Source: Gemella sanguinis ATCC 700632 (GTDB lineage: Bacteria; Bacillota; Bacilli; Staphylococcales; Gemellaceae). Taken from it: a DNA stretch of 64,000 nucleotides. This document shows positions 44,707 through 52,535 of this stretch, in pieces; the first letter of the stretch is position 1, and every line of letters starts with the position of its first letter. The position numbers were made by a program, and so were the translations under genes. The notes under the pieces are model-generated. The model made no database searches. It was given only the letters and a program-made list of their open reading frames with translations, and was not told the origin of the DNA. The stretch is from NCBI RefSeq assembly GCF_000701685.1, contig NZ_JNJO01000001.1, positions 124,001-188,000 of the forward strand, given 5' to 3'.

Positions 44707-44892
44707 ATGCCGATGACACAAGATGAAATGGTTAAACTGTTGAAAAAGCATGGCTTTATTTTACAAAAAGGCGGCAAAGGTTCTCATGTAAAGATGACAA
44801 AACCTGGACAGTTTAGACCAATCATAATTCCTAAAGGTGAATTGAATAAATTTACTGAAAAGGGGATATTAAAGGATGCAGGGTTATTATAA
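44707..44892 (+). CDS. hicA: HicA-family mRNA interferase toxin
   Basis: A 61-residue toxin with a double-stranded-RNA-binding-like fold. Catalytic His27 lies in GGKGSHVKMTKPG, with the family pattern MVKLLKKHGF before it and PIIIPKGELNKFTEKGILKDAGL after it. It cleaves mRNA when free. AGGAGG is seven bases before ATG 44707. It is the first gene of a two-gene operon with hicB, and the promoter carries a palindromic operator. Confidence 0.9.
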   Translation: MPMTQDEMVKLLKKHGFILQKGGKGSHVKMTKPGQFRPIIIPKGELNKFTEKGILKDAGLL

Positions 44893-44920
44893 CCCTCATC
44901 CACTATAAAGAGGTGATTGT

Positions 44921-45376
44921 ATGTTAATTAGCTATCCTGCGATTTTCTATTTTAATAATGAAGGCGAAAAAATCTCATCATATAATGTATATTTTCCAGA
45001 TATTAATGGTTCTGGTACTCAAGGAAAAGATATACCTGAAGCTATGAGTATGGCTTCCGATTACTTAGGGCTAATGCTTGCTAGTTATATTGAAAATGGA
45101 GAAAAACTGCCAGAGGTAAGTGATATAAATAAATTATCTATTAAGGATGATTATCCATTTAAAGATGATCCTGAATTAAAAGATTATTATGTATTTGAAA
45201 AATCTTTTGTTTCAATGGTTGTTGTTGATTTGGAACAGTATTTAGATAGTTCTACTTTAGTAAAAAAAACATTGTCTATTCCTAAGTGGGCTAATGATGT
45301 AGCGATAAAGTATAATATTAATTTTTCTCAATTGTTAACAAATGCAATAGCGGAAGAAACTATTAAATATGATTAA
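44921..45376 (+). CDS. hicB: HicB-family antitoxin with ribbon-helix-helix domain
   Basis: A 151-residue antitoxin. The N-terminal RNase-H-like HicB fold shows PAIFYFNN, YNVYFPDINGSGTQGKDIPEAMSMASDYL and a partner-binding surface. The C-terminal ribbon-helix-helix segment (KTLSIPKWANDVAIKYNINFS) should bind the palindrome in the hicA promoter. The 28-base gap to hicA and the order toxin-antitoxin are typical for this group. Confidence 0.88.
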   Translation: MLISYPAIFYFNNEGEKISSYNVYFPDINGSGTQGKDIPEAMSMASDYLGLMLASYIENGEKLPEVSDINKLSIKDDYPFKDDPELKDYYVFEKSFVSMVVVDLEQYLDSSTLVKKTLSIPKWANDVAIKYNINFSQLLTNAIAEETIKYD

Positions 45377-45431
45377 AATGTATGAATATCTCTAAGGCTA
45401 AATGTTTTAGAGATTTTATACTTAATATAAT

Positions 45432-45483
45432 AAAGTGCACCTTATAAATTTAGTTTTCACTAAAATTTAAGATGCACTTTTTT
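45432..45483. terminator. Bidirectional terminator between hicB and the SOS-type cassette
   Basis: AAAGTGCA and the following CTTATAAATTTAG pair with CTAAAATTTAAG and TGCACTTT, giving a long imperfect hairpin with A and T runs on both sides. Confidence 0.75.
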
Positions 45484-45772
45484 ATTTTTGTAGTTGATAT
45501 TTATGTCCAATATATTTAAAAATCCTTACTGTATTATTTTCTTGTGGAGTATTTACTTTGAAGAAAAAGTAATGATCTCTTTTATCTTTTGATTTATTCG
45601 CAGCTAATCTGAAAAAGTTACTATTGTTATTCATCATTAAACTCAAAATATCATCCGTTAGAAAAGTTAAGGGAATGTTTAAGGCAGAATACTTATAGAA
45701 ATCTTTTTCAAATTTATCATAGTTACTACTGAAATAATCAAATTGGACTTCATGTTGATTTAATTTATTCAT
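45482..45772 (-). CDS. Small protein of the umuC cassette, unknown function
   Basis: A 96-residue soluble protein (FDYFSSNYDKFEKDFYKYSALNIPLTFL, then DHYFFFKVNTPQENNTVRIFKY). It overlaps the preceding gene by eight bases and is last in the four-gene cassette. Similar small genes of unknown function accompany umuC-like genes in streptococci (possibly DUF5960, from memory). Translational overlap indicates that it belongs to the same transcript. Function unknown. Confidence 0.65.
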   Translation of the reverse strand: MNKLNQHEVQFDYFSSNYDKFEKDFYKYSALNIPLTFLTDDILSLMMNNNSNFFRLAANKSKDKRDHYFFFKVNTPQENNTVRIFKYIGHKYQLQK

Positions 45773-46121
45773 AGTCTAATTCCTCTGCGATTGAAACTTT
45801 TAATATGTCTTTTATATCTATTTGAATAATAGTATCTTTTGTTGTGAAGTAAATATAGTCATTTTGGCAGTCGGTTACTTTTCCTAAAAACGGAGCTATT
45901 TGTTTAGTAGTATATAAACAAGCTAAACCTTTAAAAAAAAATAGCTGATTTAATAATAAACGTTTTTCAGCTATATCCATATTTATAGAAAAGTCTATAG
46001 TGTTACCTTGAGTATTAATAGCTGTAGTATGTTCCGAAATAAAAAATCCCATCCATTTTGCCATACCGCGATCTACATATTGCCTAGCTGATTTATAGGG
46101 TAGGTAGCTTCTATTAATCAT
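45765..46121 (-). CDS. YolD-like protein
   Basis: A 118-residue protein opening INRSYLPYKSARQYVDRGMAKWMGFFISEHT, the typical beginning of YolD-like proteins encoded next to UmuC-type polymerases in Firmicutes. The C-terminal strand-rich part (FLGKVTDCQNDYIYFTTKDTIIQIDIKDILKV) matches the family's second half. A role as a UmuD-substitute partner of the polymerase is a known suggestion. It overlaps the polymerase gene by four bases (ATGA). Confidence 0.78.
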   Translation of the reverse strand: MINRSYLPYKSARQYVDRGMAKWMGFFISEHTTAINTQGNTIDFSINMDIAEKRLLLNQLFFFKGLACLYTTKQIAPFLGKVTDCQNDYIYFTTKDTIIQIDIKDILKVSIAEELDYE

Positions 46122-47530
46122 GATATACCATCCATACCACCAGCATGACCACCAACTAGTTTACTTCGCTCTTTAACACGAGAGCCTTCCATTAAGATAC
46201 TACCATTTTGAACAGCTAAAAAGCCATATTTATCACGAATAGAATCAAGAGTTTTATCGATTTTCTCCTGTTTTTCTATTGCCTCAATATCATCAAATAG
46301 CGAAATTATAGTAATATTATCATCGACTAAATTATCATACCTTACAGCGATAGACCGAACAGCGCCGCCAGTATATTTCTTTCTGAATAGTGCTAATACA
46401 TAGTCTGTTAGTTCTTTTGTATTTTGAGTAGGTTTAATTTTTTGAGATGCAACAAGAGGTCTTTTCTCTTCTATGCGACTATAACTAATTGTTATATGAA
46501 CTGACTTAGCTTTCTTTTTAGCTCGTCTTAATCTTATAGCTACTTGTTCAGCCATTTCTGATAATACTAGTTCTATTTGCGACTTGATGGTGTAGTCTTT
46601 AGGTAAAACTTGTGAATTTCCAAGACCTTTTGATTTTGGTTTATAAGGAACAGAAGGCTTGCTTTCATCAACACCATTTGCGTGAAACCAAAGTTGTACA
46701 CCAATAATACCAAATTCCTTTTTTAGTATATCCGGATTAGCATTTGCTAAATCACGTATAGAATATATTTTTAATTTATTCAATCTTTTTTCAGTTCTTG
46801 AACCAATTCCCCAAAAATCAGTAAGAGATTTTATATTCCAAACTTTAGTTTCAACATCTTCATAAGACCAATTAGCTCGCATAGTCTTAGTTTTTTTAGC
46901 TTCATTATCAAGTGCCAACTTAGCGAGTAAAGGATTAGCATTGCTCATGCCAATAGTAGAGAAAACACCAGTTTTTTTCCAAATATCACGCTGAATCTTC
47001 GCACAAATAATATCTAACTTTTCACGTCTAGACTTAGTACTATCTTTTACAAAATAGTTTAACGACTGTGTTAAATCGATAAACCCTTCATCGATAGAGT
47101 AGGGATGAATATCCTCATCAGGGACATAGTTTTTTAGAACATTTAATATCTGAATGTTCTTTTCAATATACAAGTTCATTCTAGGAGGAACTATAAGTGT
47201 TTTTTTCGCCCAAGACTCTACGTGTCGGATATATTCAGGGGTAATTTTCATACCAAAACGTCTAGCGTTATAATAAGAAAAACTTCTATCATTAATATTA
47301 AAAGGGAGGTCGTAACTACGACCAACGTTATTTTTACCAAATACTTCTTTGAAAACAGGTGAACTCGCAAGTATTAAACCGTTGCAGTTATCAGCACGAC
47401 TCATAACACAAAGTGAAGTAGTTAGGGGATTTAAGCCACGTTCTACACACTCAACACTGGCGTAAAAAGACTTCATATCGATAAAAGCAATATCAGAATG
47501 AGGTTCTAATGTGTAATCGATAATTCCCAT
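46118..47530 (-). CDS. umuC: Y-family translesion DNA polymerase (UmuC/ImpB/MucB type)
   Basis: A 470-residue polymerase. Catalytic acidic residues are in IAFIDMKSFYASVECVERG (first Asp) and YSIDEGFIDL (Asp-Glu). Helix-hairpin-helix segments include FWGIGSRTEKRLNKLKIYSIRDLAN, and the little-finger domain has VRSIAVRYDNLVDD. It copies past UV-type lesions with low fidelity. The S24 repressor gene is three bases upstream and the YolD-like gene follows with overlap, so damage-induced expression is expected. Confidence 0.9.
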   Translation of the reverse strand: MGIIDYTLEPHSDIAFIDMKSFYASVECVERGLNPLTTSLCVMSRADNCNGLILASSPVFKEVFGKNNVGRSYDLPFNINDRSFSYYNARRFGMKITPEYIRHVESWAKKTLIVPPRMNLYIEKNIQILNVLKNYVPDEDIHPYSIDEGFIDLTQSLNYFVKDSTKSRREKLDIICAKIQRDIWKKTGVFSTIGMSNANPLLAKLALDNEAKKTKTMRANWSYEDVETKVWNIKSLTDFWGIGSRTEKRLNKLKIYSIRDLANANPDILKKEFGIIGVQLWFHANGVDESKPSVPYKPKSKGLGNSQVLPKDYTIKSQIELVLSEMAEQVAIRLRRAKKKAKSVHITISYSRIEEKRPLVASQKIKPTQNTKELTDYVLALFRKKYTGGAVRSIAVRYDNLVDDNITIISLFDDIEAIEKQEKIDKTLDSIRDKYGFLAVQNGSILMEGSRVKERSKLVGGHAGGMDGIS

Positions 47531-47533
47531 AGC

Positions 47534-48190
47534 CTACACCTCACTAATAGGTCTAAAGCTCTTAGTGACTAATCCTACTATTCTTACTTCATCAATAGGG
47601 GCGATAATATCATCGTATTTATCATTTAATGAAACTAAGCGTACTTTATCTTCTTCGATATAGACTTTTTTAATATAAGTTTCTTCATTATACACTACGG
47701 CATATATTAAGCCATCATAGTCAAAACCAGTTTTCTTAATAAGAGCTACATCGCCATTATGATACTTAGGTTCCATAGAATCCCCGTCTATCCAAGAGGC
47801 GATATCATAGTCGTATTCATTATTAAAATAAACAGTATCGAATTCATAATTCTCATCATAGTAGTTACCTAGACCGGCAGATAATTTCGCATGAACACGG
47901 TATTTATATAACTGAGAAAAATATAACTCATTGGCTACTTTTAGAAGTTTTTTCTTGTTAATATCATTTAGCTGTAAGTATCTGTTGACTATTTCGTATT
48001 CTGATTCAAAGTAACTAGTCTCAACATTAAAATAGTCGGCTAACTCTTCTAAGTTCTTTTTATTAGGTATAAATTTACCTTTTTCCCAACCGTTATATGC
48101 TGAACGAGTAACACCAAGATGCTGGGCAATAGCTGTTTGTGATATATTATGCTTTTTTCTAAGTGACTGTAATCTATCTTTTGAGAACAT
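47534..48190 (-). CDS. XRE-S24 repressor with LexA-like autocleavage (HdiR-like)
   Basis: A 218-residue repressor. The N-terminal helix-turn-helix (ISQTAIAQHLGVTRSAYNGWEKGKF) is followed by a linker with the Ala105-Gly106 cleavage site (LSAGLGNYY). The S24 peptidase has nucleophile Ser138 in DGDSMEPKYHNGD and general base Lys174 in TYIKKVY. By analogy with LexA and HdiR it would cleave itself with activated RecA after DNA damage and release the umuC cassette. A 22-base palindrome sits between its own -10 and the start, consistent with autorepression. Confidence 0.88.
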   Translation of the reverse strand: MFSKDRLQSLRKKHNISQTAIAQHLGVTRSAYNGWEKGKFIPNKKNLEELADYFNVETSYFESEYEIVNRYLQLNDINKKKLLKVANELYFSQLYKYRVHAKLSAGLGNYYDENYEFDTVYFNNEYDYDIASWIDGDSMEPKYHNGDVALIKKTGFDYDGLIYAVVYNEETYIKKVYIEEDKVRLVSLNDKYDDIIAPIDEVRIVGLVTKSFRPISEV

Positions 48191-48211
48191 ATTAGACCTC
48201 CTTTCTGAATA

Positions 48212-48266
48212 TTGTCAAGTTATAACTTTACAAATTAATTATAAAATAAAATAAATATAGTGTCAA
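48212..48266 (-). promoter_or_regulatory. Consensus promoter and operator of the SOS-type cassette
   Basis: On the minus strand TTGACA (plus 48261-48266), a 17-base spacer and TATAAT (plus 48238-48243) are perfect. Just downstream, 48212-48233 is a near-perfect 22-base inverted repeat with centre AAGTTATAACTT and one mismatched pair; its outer parts read TTGTC and TTACAA. This is the expected operator of the adjacent repressor. Confidence 0.75.
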
Positions 48267-48309
48267 GGTAGAGAAAGAAGATAAATAAAGAAATATTGAA
48301 TATAAGATA

Positions 48310-48338
48310 TTGCTAGCGAAAGTATAATAATATATAAT
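48310..48338 (+). promoter_or_regulatory. Promoter of the duplicated-domain gene
   Basis: TTGCTA (48310-48315), a 17-base spacer and TATAAT (48333-48338). Confidence 0.6.
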
Positions 48339-48397
48339 GATAGAAGTGATTATTAAGAAGGTATAAATAGGTTTTTATCTAAAGACAAGGAGACATT

Positions 48398-48895
48398 ATG
48401 AAAGAGGAATTACTTAAAAAAGCGATACAAGGTGATGATAGTGAAGTGTTGGATCCAGTTACGAAAAGTGTATGGGACTTACGAGGTGTAAGTGAAGAAG
48501 AACTCATAGCAACAGCAAAAGAAATAAATGAAAAATTAGGATATGAGTTATTCGATGATTTAGACTACAAAACACTAATAAGTGATTTTTCAAGAGTATC
48601 TCGTGAACGATTTAAATATACGCTTGAACAATCAGAGTTTCGTAATGATCTATTAGAAAAAGCAGTTAGAGAGCATAGTGATGACATATTAGTAGATGTA
48701 ATAAAAGCACATGAGAACTTTGATTCGATGGATATATATGAACTATACGAACTTGCCTTTGCGGTAAATAAAAAACTAGGTTATAGATTATTTAGAGATA
48801 TATATTCATATAGCTTAAAACGAGACTTTGAAAGAGTAGCTATTGCAGTGAAAGTATATAAAGAAGAAGGAAAAATAGTTAAGTTTATGAAATAG
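48398..48895 (+). CDS. Unknown protein made of two duplicated halves
   Basis: A 165-residue soluble helical protein. Residues about 4-68 and 84-148 align as an internal duplication with a period of 80: ELLKKAI against DLLEKAV, EINEKLGYELFDDLDY against AVNKKLGYRLFRDIYS, and SDFSRVS against RDFERVA. I do not recognise the family. AAGGAG precedes the ATG. It has its own promoter and terminator and is transcribed divergently from the S24 repressor. Confidence 0.65.
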   Translation: MKEELLKKAIQGDDSEVLDPVTKSVWDLRGVSEEELIATAKEINEKLGYELFDDLDYKTLISDFSRVSRERFKYTLEQSEFRNDLLEKAVREHSDDILVDVIKAHENFDSMDIYELYELAFAVNKKLGYRLFRDIYSYSLKRDFERVAIAVKVYKEEGKIVKFMK

Positions 48896-48947
48896 AAATC
48901 AGCAAAAAAGATGATTTTATAGCAATATAAATAAGAAGTAAGAAAAA

Positions 48948-49297
48948 TAAAAGAATAATAAAAAAAAGAAGACTTAGTTTAAATGGGGAACTAAGTCTTC
49001 TTGCTAATAGGAATAATACTTTGAAGATTACCCTTAAAATTATATATTATATTCCTGTAATTATTATAACACAAATGTGAGAATTTTTAAATATAAAAAA
49101 CAAAATATTGAAAAGGTATTCAATATTTTATATAATTATTAGTAGTATTTAATAAATATAGAAAGATAAAAGAATAATAAAAAAAAGGCTTAGTTTAATG
49201 AAAACTAAGTTTTTTCTATAGGAATAGTACTTTGAAGATTATTTTTAAAATAATTTATGATATCCCTATAATTATTATAACATAAATATGGAGCTTT
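48948..49297. repeat. Two degenerate direct copies of a roughly 140-base intergenic element
   Basis: Copy A (about 48948-49090) and copy B (about 49163-49297) share, in order: AAGAATAATAAAAAAAAG, an ACTTAGTTT/AACTAAGT hairpin, GGAATA.TACTTTGAAGATTA and TAATTATTATAACA.AAAT. The stem is perfect in A and partly decayed in B. No coding potential is evident. It may be a mobile or regulatory intergenic element or a local duplication. Confidence 0.55.
48966..49002 (+). terminator. Terminator inside the first copy of an intergenic repeat
   Basis: AAGAAGACTTAGTT pairs perfectly with AACTAAGTCTTCTT around a short loop. No long T run follows on the plus strand; on the minus strand the preceding A run would serve. 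Confidence 0.55.
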
Positions 49298-49607
49298 AGG
49301 TATAATAAATAGATAGCATTTAGAAAATAAAATTTAATAACTAATGTAAATTTGTATATAAAGCGAGATACAATAGTAATAATATTACGGTTTAGAGTAC
49401 ATTGTAAGATAACTAATTCTTTAAAATAATATATAATAGAAAATTTCAGAAGAGGTACTGAAAGTAAATAAAGATTATTTGAAATATTATAGCTAATGAA
49501 TGATATTTGAATATTTTTTTTAAGTGTAAAATAAATTTTATGAATTTAAACTACTAATAAATTATTGTTAATATTCCTTTGACCTTTTTTAACCTTTATG
49601 ATATAAT
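49298..49607 (+). promoter_or_regulatory. Gap with promoter and CtsR-like operator before the repeat-protein gene
   Basis: The gap is non-coding. TTGACC (49579-49584), 17 bases and TATAAT (49602-49607) form the promoter. Overlapping its -35, TTTGACCTTTTTTAACC (49578-49594) is the complement of a CtsR heptad pair (GGTCAAA-3-GGTCAAA) with one mismatch. The perfect version occurs before clpB in this window. Confidence 0.6.
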
Positions 49608-49681
49608 ATATTTGAATATTTCCGGGAAATTTATTTTTTATATGTTTTACTGAGAATAAAATTTTAAAAACGAGGTGACAA

Positions 49682-50566
49682 ATGAATATTAATCAGAAAA
49701 TATATACTTCTTCACTTAACTCAGCTAAACAAATGATAGAAGAATTAAGTAATGAATATAATAATAAAAAGAACTTATTTAATATGTTAGCAGAAAGTTT
49801 AAAAAATCAACAGTGGTTAAGTGATTCGCTAAACTTAGAGATAAAAAGAATAAATGAGTATCCTTTAAATTCGCTCTCATCTACGGTAACAGCAATTAAA
49901 AAATCGAGTAATTTTTTATTAGTGGATAATCTAAGAAATCAACAGTGGTTGAGTGGTGCACTAAACTTAGCTATAAAAAGAGTAAATGAACATCCTTTAA
50001 ATTCGCTTTCTTCTTCAGTAAAAGCATTCCAAAAATCGAGTTTTATTTCATTAGCAGAAAATCTAAAAAATCAACAATCGTTAAGTGATACACTAAATTT
50101 AGCTATAAAAAGAGTAAATGAGTACCCTTTAAATTCATTCTCATCAACTGTAAAAGCAATCCAAAAATCAAGTGGTTTTTCCTTTTCTATGCGTAGCTAT
50201 AATAAAATGATTTCTGAAGCTTTGAAATATGATAATATAAAAATTCCATTGGAATCAATAACTCTTGAACTTCCAAAGATAGAAGATGTAATACTAGTTT
50301 CTAAACCCCATATGCCAGAAAAAGTTCAAGAAGAAATTGAATTAGAATTTGATGAGTATTTTAAAGAAAATAATGAGATTATTAATAATTCTATATTGGA
50401 TATGGAAAGTATACGTAAGATTATTTTGAATCGTTATTTAAATTTTTTACTATCAATTTTAGTCTTGATGATTCAATTTTATTCTGATGATAAGGTTTAT
50501 CATCTTTTAATTAATGCAGTTTTTCTTATACACTCATTTTTTCTTTCATCAGATAAGTCAAAATAA
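49682..50566 (+). CDS. Protein with three 44-residue repeats and C-terminal membrane segments
   Basis: A 294-residue protein of unknown family. Residues 38-169 are three tandem repeats of 44 residues (132 bases) of the form (E/D)(S/N)L(K/R)NQQ(W/S)LS, then LNLxIKR(I/V)NE(Y/H)PLNS. The repeats look amphipathic and helical. About residues 195-245 are acidic. The end has two hydrophobic helices (FLLSILVLMIQFY and LLINAVFLIHSFFL). GAGGTGA precedes the ATG. A CtsR-like operator overlaps its promoter, suggesting stress induction. A DUF2513-like gene follows and a restriction-modification pair lies beyond; a defence role is possible but not shown. Confidence 0.65.
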   Translation: MNINQKIYTSSLNSAKQMIEELSNEYNNKKNLFNMLAESLKNQQWLSDSLNLEIKRINEYPLNSLSSTVTAIKKSSNFLLVDNLRNQQWLSGALNLAIKRVNEHPLNSLSSSVKAFQKSSFISLAENLKNQQSLSDTLNLAIKRVNEYPLNSFSSTVKAIQKSSGFSFSMRSYNKMISEALKYDNIKIPLESITLELPKIEDVILVSKPHMPEKVQEEIELEFDEYFKENNEIINNSILDMESIRKIILNRYLNFLLSILVLMIQFYSDDKVYHLLINAVFLIHSFFLSSDKSK

Positions 50567-50607
50567 ATTCATAGTATAAATATACATATAAGAGAGGAAA
50601 AAATTAT

Positions 50608-50997
50608 ATGAAATTAAATTATAATTTAATTAGAAATCTATTGCTAAAAGCAGAAAATCAAAAATACGACAGTTCTTTATCTCAATCAGAATTAGATAAG
50701 TTTATTAAGAAATATGGATATAATATTGAAGAGTTAATCTATCATCTTAAAAGATTAAAAGAAGCAAATTATATTGATGTTACGATTCAATATGCTTCAA
50801 ACAAAGTGTATATTTATAAATTTAATAATATAACTTGGGAAGGGCATCAATTTTTAGATACTATTCGTTCAAACAAAGTTTGGAATGTTTCTAAAAAAGT
50901 AGCCAATGAATTAAAAATTAAATCAGTTTCCGCTTTTTCTCAAATTGCTATTCAAGTATCGTCTAATTTGATTAATCAATATTTATCATTAAAATAA
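50608..50997 (+). CDS. DUF2513-like protein
   Basis: A 129-residue protein starting MKLNYNLIRNLLLKAENQKYDSS and containing IEELIYHLKRLKEANYIDV, ITWEGHQFLDTIRSNKVWN and a C-terminal KKVANELKIKSVSAFSQIA. These match the winged-helix-like DUF2513 family found in phages and mobile islands, recalled from general knowledge. Only 41 bases separate it from the repeat protein, so both are probably co-expressed. AGAGAGG precedes the ATG. Function unknown. Confidence 0.72.
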   Translation: MKLNYNLIRNLLLKAENQKYDSSLSQSELDKFIKKYGYNIEELIYHLKRLKEANYIDVTIQYASNKVYIYKFNNITWEGHQFLDTIRSNKVWNVSKKVANELKIKSVSAFSQIAIQVSSNLINQYLSLK

Positions 50998-50999
50998 TT

Positions 51000-51296
51000 T
51001 TTAAAAAAACTTTTGGGTGTTATTTAATATAATTGTTAGCTTTTCAAGGGTTATTAATTTTTAGAATAAGTATTTTAATATTTAATTTATTTTGATTATA
51101 CTAGTAACTATTTGCATAACTACTTCATATTTGATTGCGTGGATAAATTTTCTGTAACTACTAAGTTAATTATTTGCATATATTTAGATTAAGATTTAAG
51201 CATCATATTAAATTAAAAATAAACACTATAAAAAACATTATCTATAATTTTATGTTATAATAAAGTGTTAATAAATTTATAAAGGAGTAGTTATAC
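51000..51296 (+). promoter_or_regulatory. Gap before the restriction-modification genes
   Basis: No gene is seen. An extended -10 (TGTTATAAT, 51253-51261) without a clear -35 precedes AAAGGAG. TATTTGCATA occurs twice (about 51110 and 51171), of unknown meaning. Confidence 0.4.
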
Positions 51297-52517
51297 ATGA
51301 CAAATTCTGTAAGTTCTACAAGATATAATGTTGCCGCTTTTTTTAGCGGAGTTGGTGGAATTGAATTAGGTTTTGAAAAAACTAATAAGTTCAGAGTGGT
51401 GTATGCCAATGAAATAGATAAACATGCTAGAATAACATATAAATTAAATTTTCCTAATGTTTTTCTAGATCCTAGAGATATTCATGAAGTAAAACCAGAA
51501 GAAATAAAGGAAGAAAAATTAGATGTTATTGTGGGAGGATTCCCGTGTCAAGCATTTAGTATAGCTGGTTATAGAAAAGGGTTTGAGGATGAGAGAGGCG
51601 ATTTGTTTTTTGAATTGTTAAGAATAATAAAAAACAAGAAACCTAGAGCTATTTTCTTAGAAAATGTAAAAAATATGGTTACTCATGATCATGGTAATAC
51701 TTTTAAAGTTATAAAAGAAGCTCTAACTGAAAATAACTATTATATAAAATGGAAAGTATTAAATGGGAAAGATTATGGAAATATACCTCAAAATAGAGAA
51801 CGTATATATATAGTTGGTTTTTTAGAAAAAGAATCATATGATAAATTTGAATTTCCAAATGAGATTAAGTTGGAAACAAAATTGTCAGATATTATTGATT
51901 TTGATGTAAAAGAAAAAGAAATATATTATTATAGAGATGGGAAACAACCATTTTATGATAAATTGAAAGATGAAATAACTAGTCAGAATACAGTATATCA
52001 ATGGAGAAGACAGTATGTTAGAGAAAATAAAAGTGGAGTAGTTCCCGCGCTAACAGCTAATATGGGAACTGGTGGTCATAATGTTCCGTTAATATGTACA
52101 TCATCAGGAGAAATAAGAAAATTAACTCCAAAAGAAACTTTTAATGTTCAAGGATATCCTAAAGATTATAAACTACCTGAGGATGTTTCTAATGGTCAGT
52201 TATATAAACAAGCTGGAAATAGTGTGGTAGTACCAGTGATTACTAGAATTGCTGAAAATATTTCTTTAGCATTAGATGGAGTATACATACAAAGAAATGA
52301 AACAAAAATGTTCTCTGGATACTCTATAATATATACAAAAATGCAAAGTCGTTTTGAAGGAGAATCATACGTTAAAGAAGTAGTTGAAACCTTTGAACAA
52401 GCTAAGAATTGTATAAAAAATTATGATATTAAATTACCTATTTTAACTAGTGAAGAATACCTGAAATTAGTAAAAAAAGGTGGAAACTTAGAATTTTATA
52501 GCATAGTAGAGATTTAA
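51297..52517 (+). CDS. DNA (cytosine-5) methyltransferase of a type II R-M system
   Basis: A 406-residue m5C methyltransferase. Motif I FSGVGGIELGFE binds SAM, motif IV VGGFPCQAFSIAG has catalytic Cys84, motif VI is IFLENVKN, motif VIII is PQNRERIYIVGF, and motifs IX-X are RKLTPKETFNVQGYP and QAGNSVVVPVI. An extra tail of about 70 residues follows motif X. The variable target region (about 215-265) sets the specificity, which cannot be read by eye. The downstream gene is a nuclease-like partner 18 bases away. Confidence 0.92.
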   Translation: MTNSVSSTRYNVAAFFSGVGGIELGFEKTNKFRVVYANEIDKHARITYKLNFPNVFLDPRDIHEVKPEEIKEEKLDVIVGGFPCQAFSIAGYRKGFEDERGDLFFELLRIIKNKKPRAIFLENVKNMVTHDHGNTFKVIKEALTENNYYIKWKVLNGKDYGNIPQNRERIYIVGFLEKESYDKFEFPNEIKLETKLSDIIDFDVKEKEIYYYRDGKQPFYDKLKDEITSQNTVYQWRRQYVRENKSGVVPALTANMGTGGHNVPLICTSSGEIRKLTPKETFNVQGYPKDYKLPEDVSNGQLYKQAGNSVVVPVITRIAENISLALDGVYIQRNETKMFSGYSIIYTKMQSRFEGESYVKEVVETFEQAKNCIKNYDIKLPILTSEEYLKLVKKGGNLEFYSIVEI

Positions 52518-52535
52518 TAATAAAAGGGATAAGTC

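Noticed and set aside
51110-51180. Twice-occurring TATTTGCATA as a regulatory site of the R-M genes
   Set aside because: Two copies in AT-rich sequence without symmetry or fixed position relative to a promoter are not convincing.
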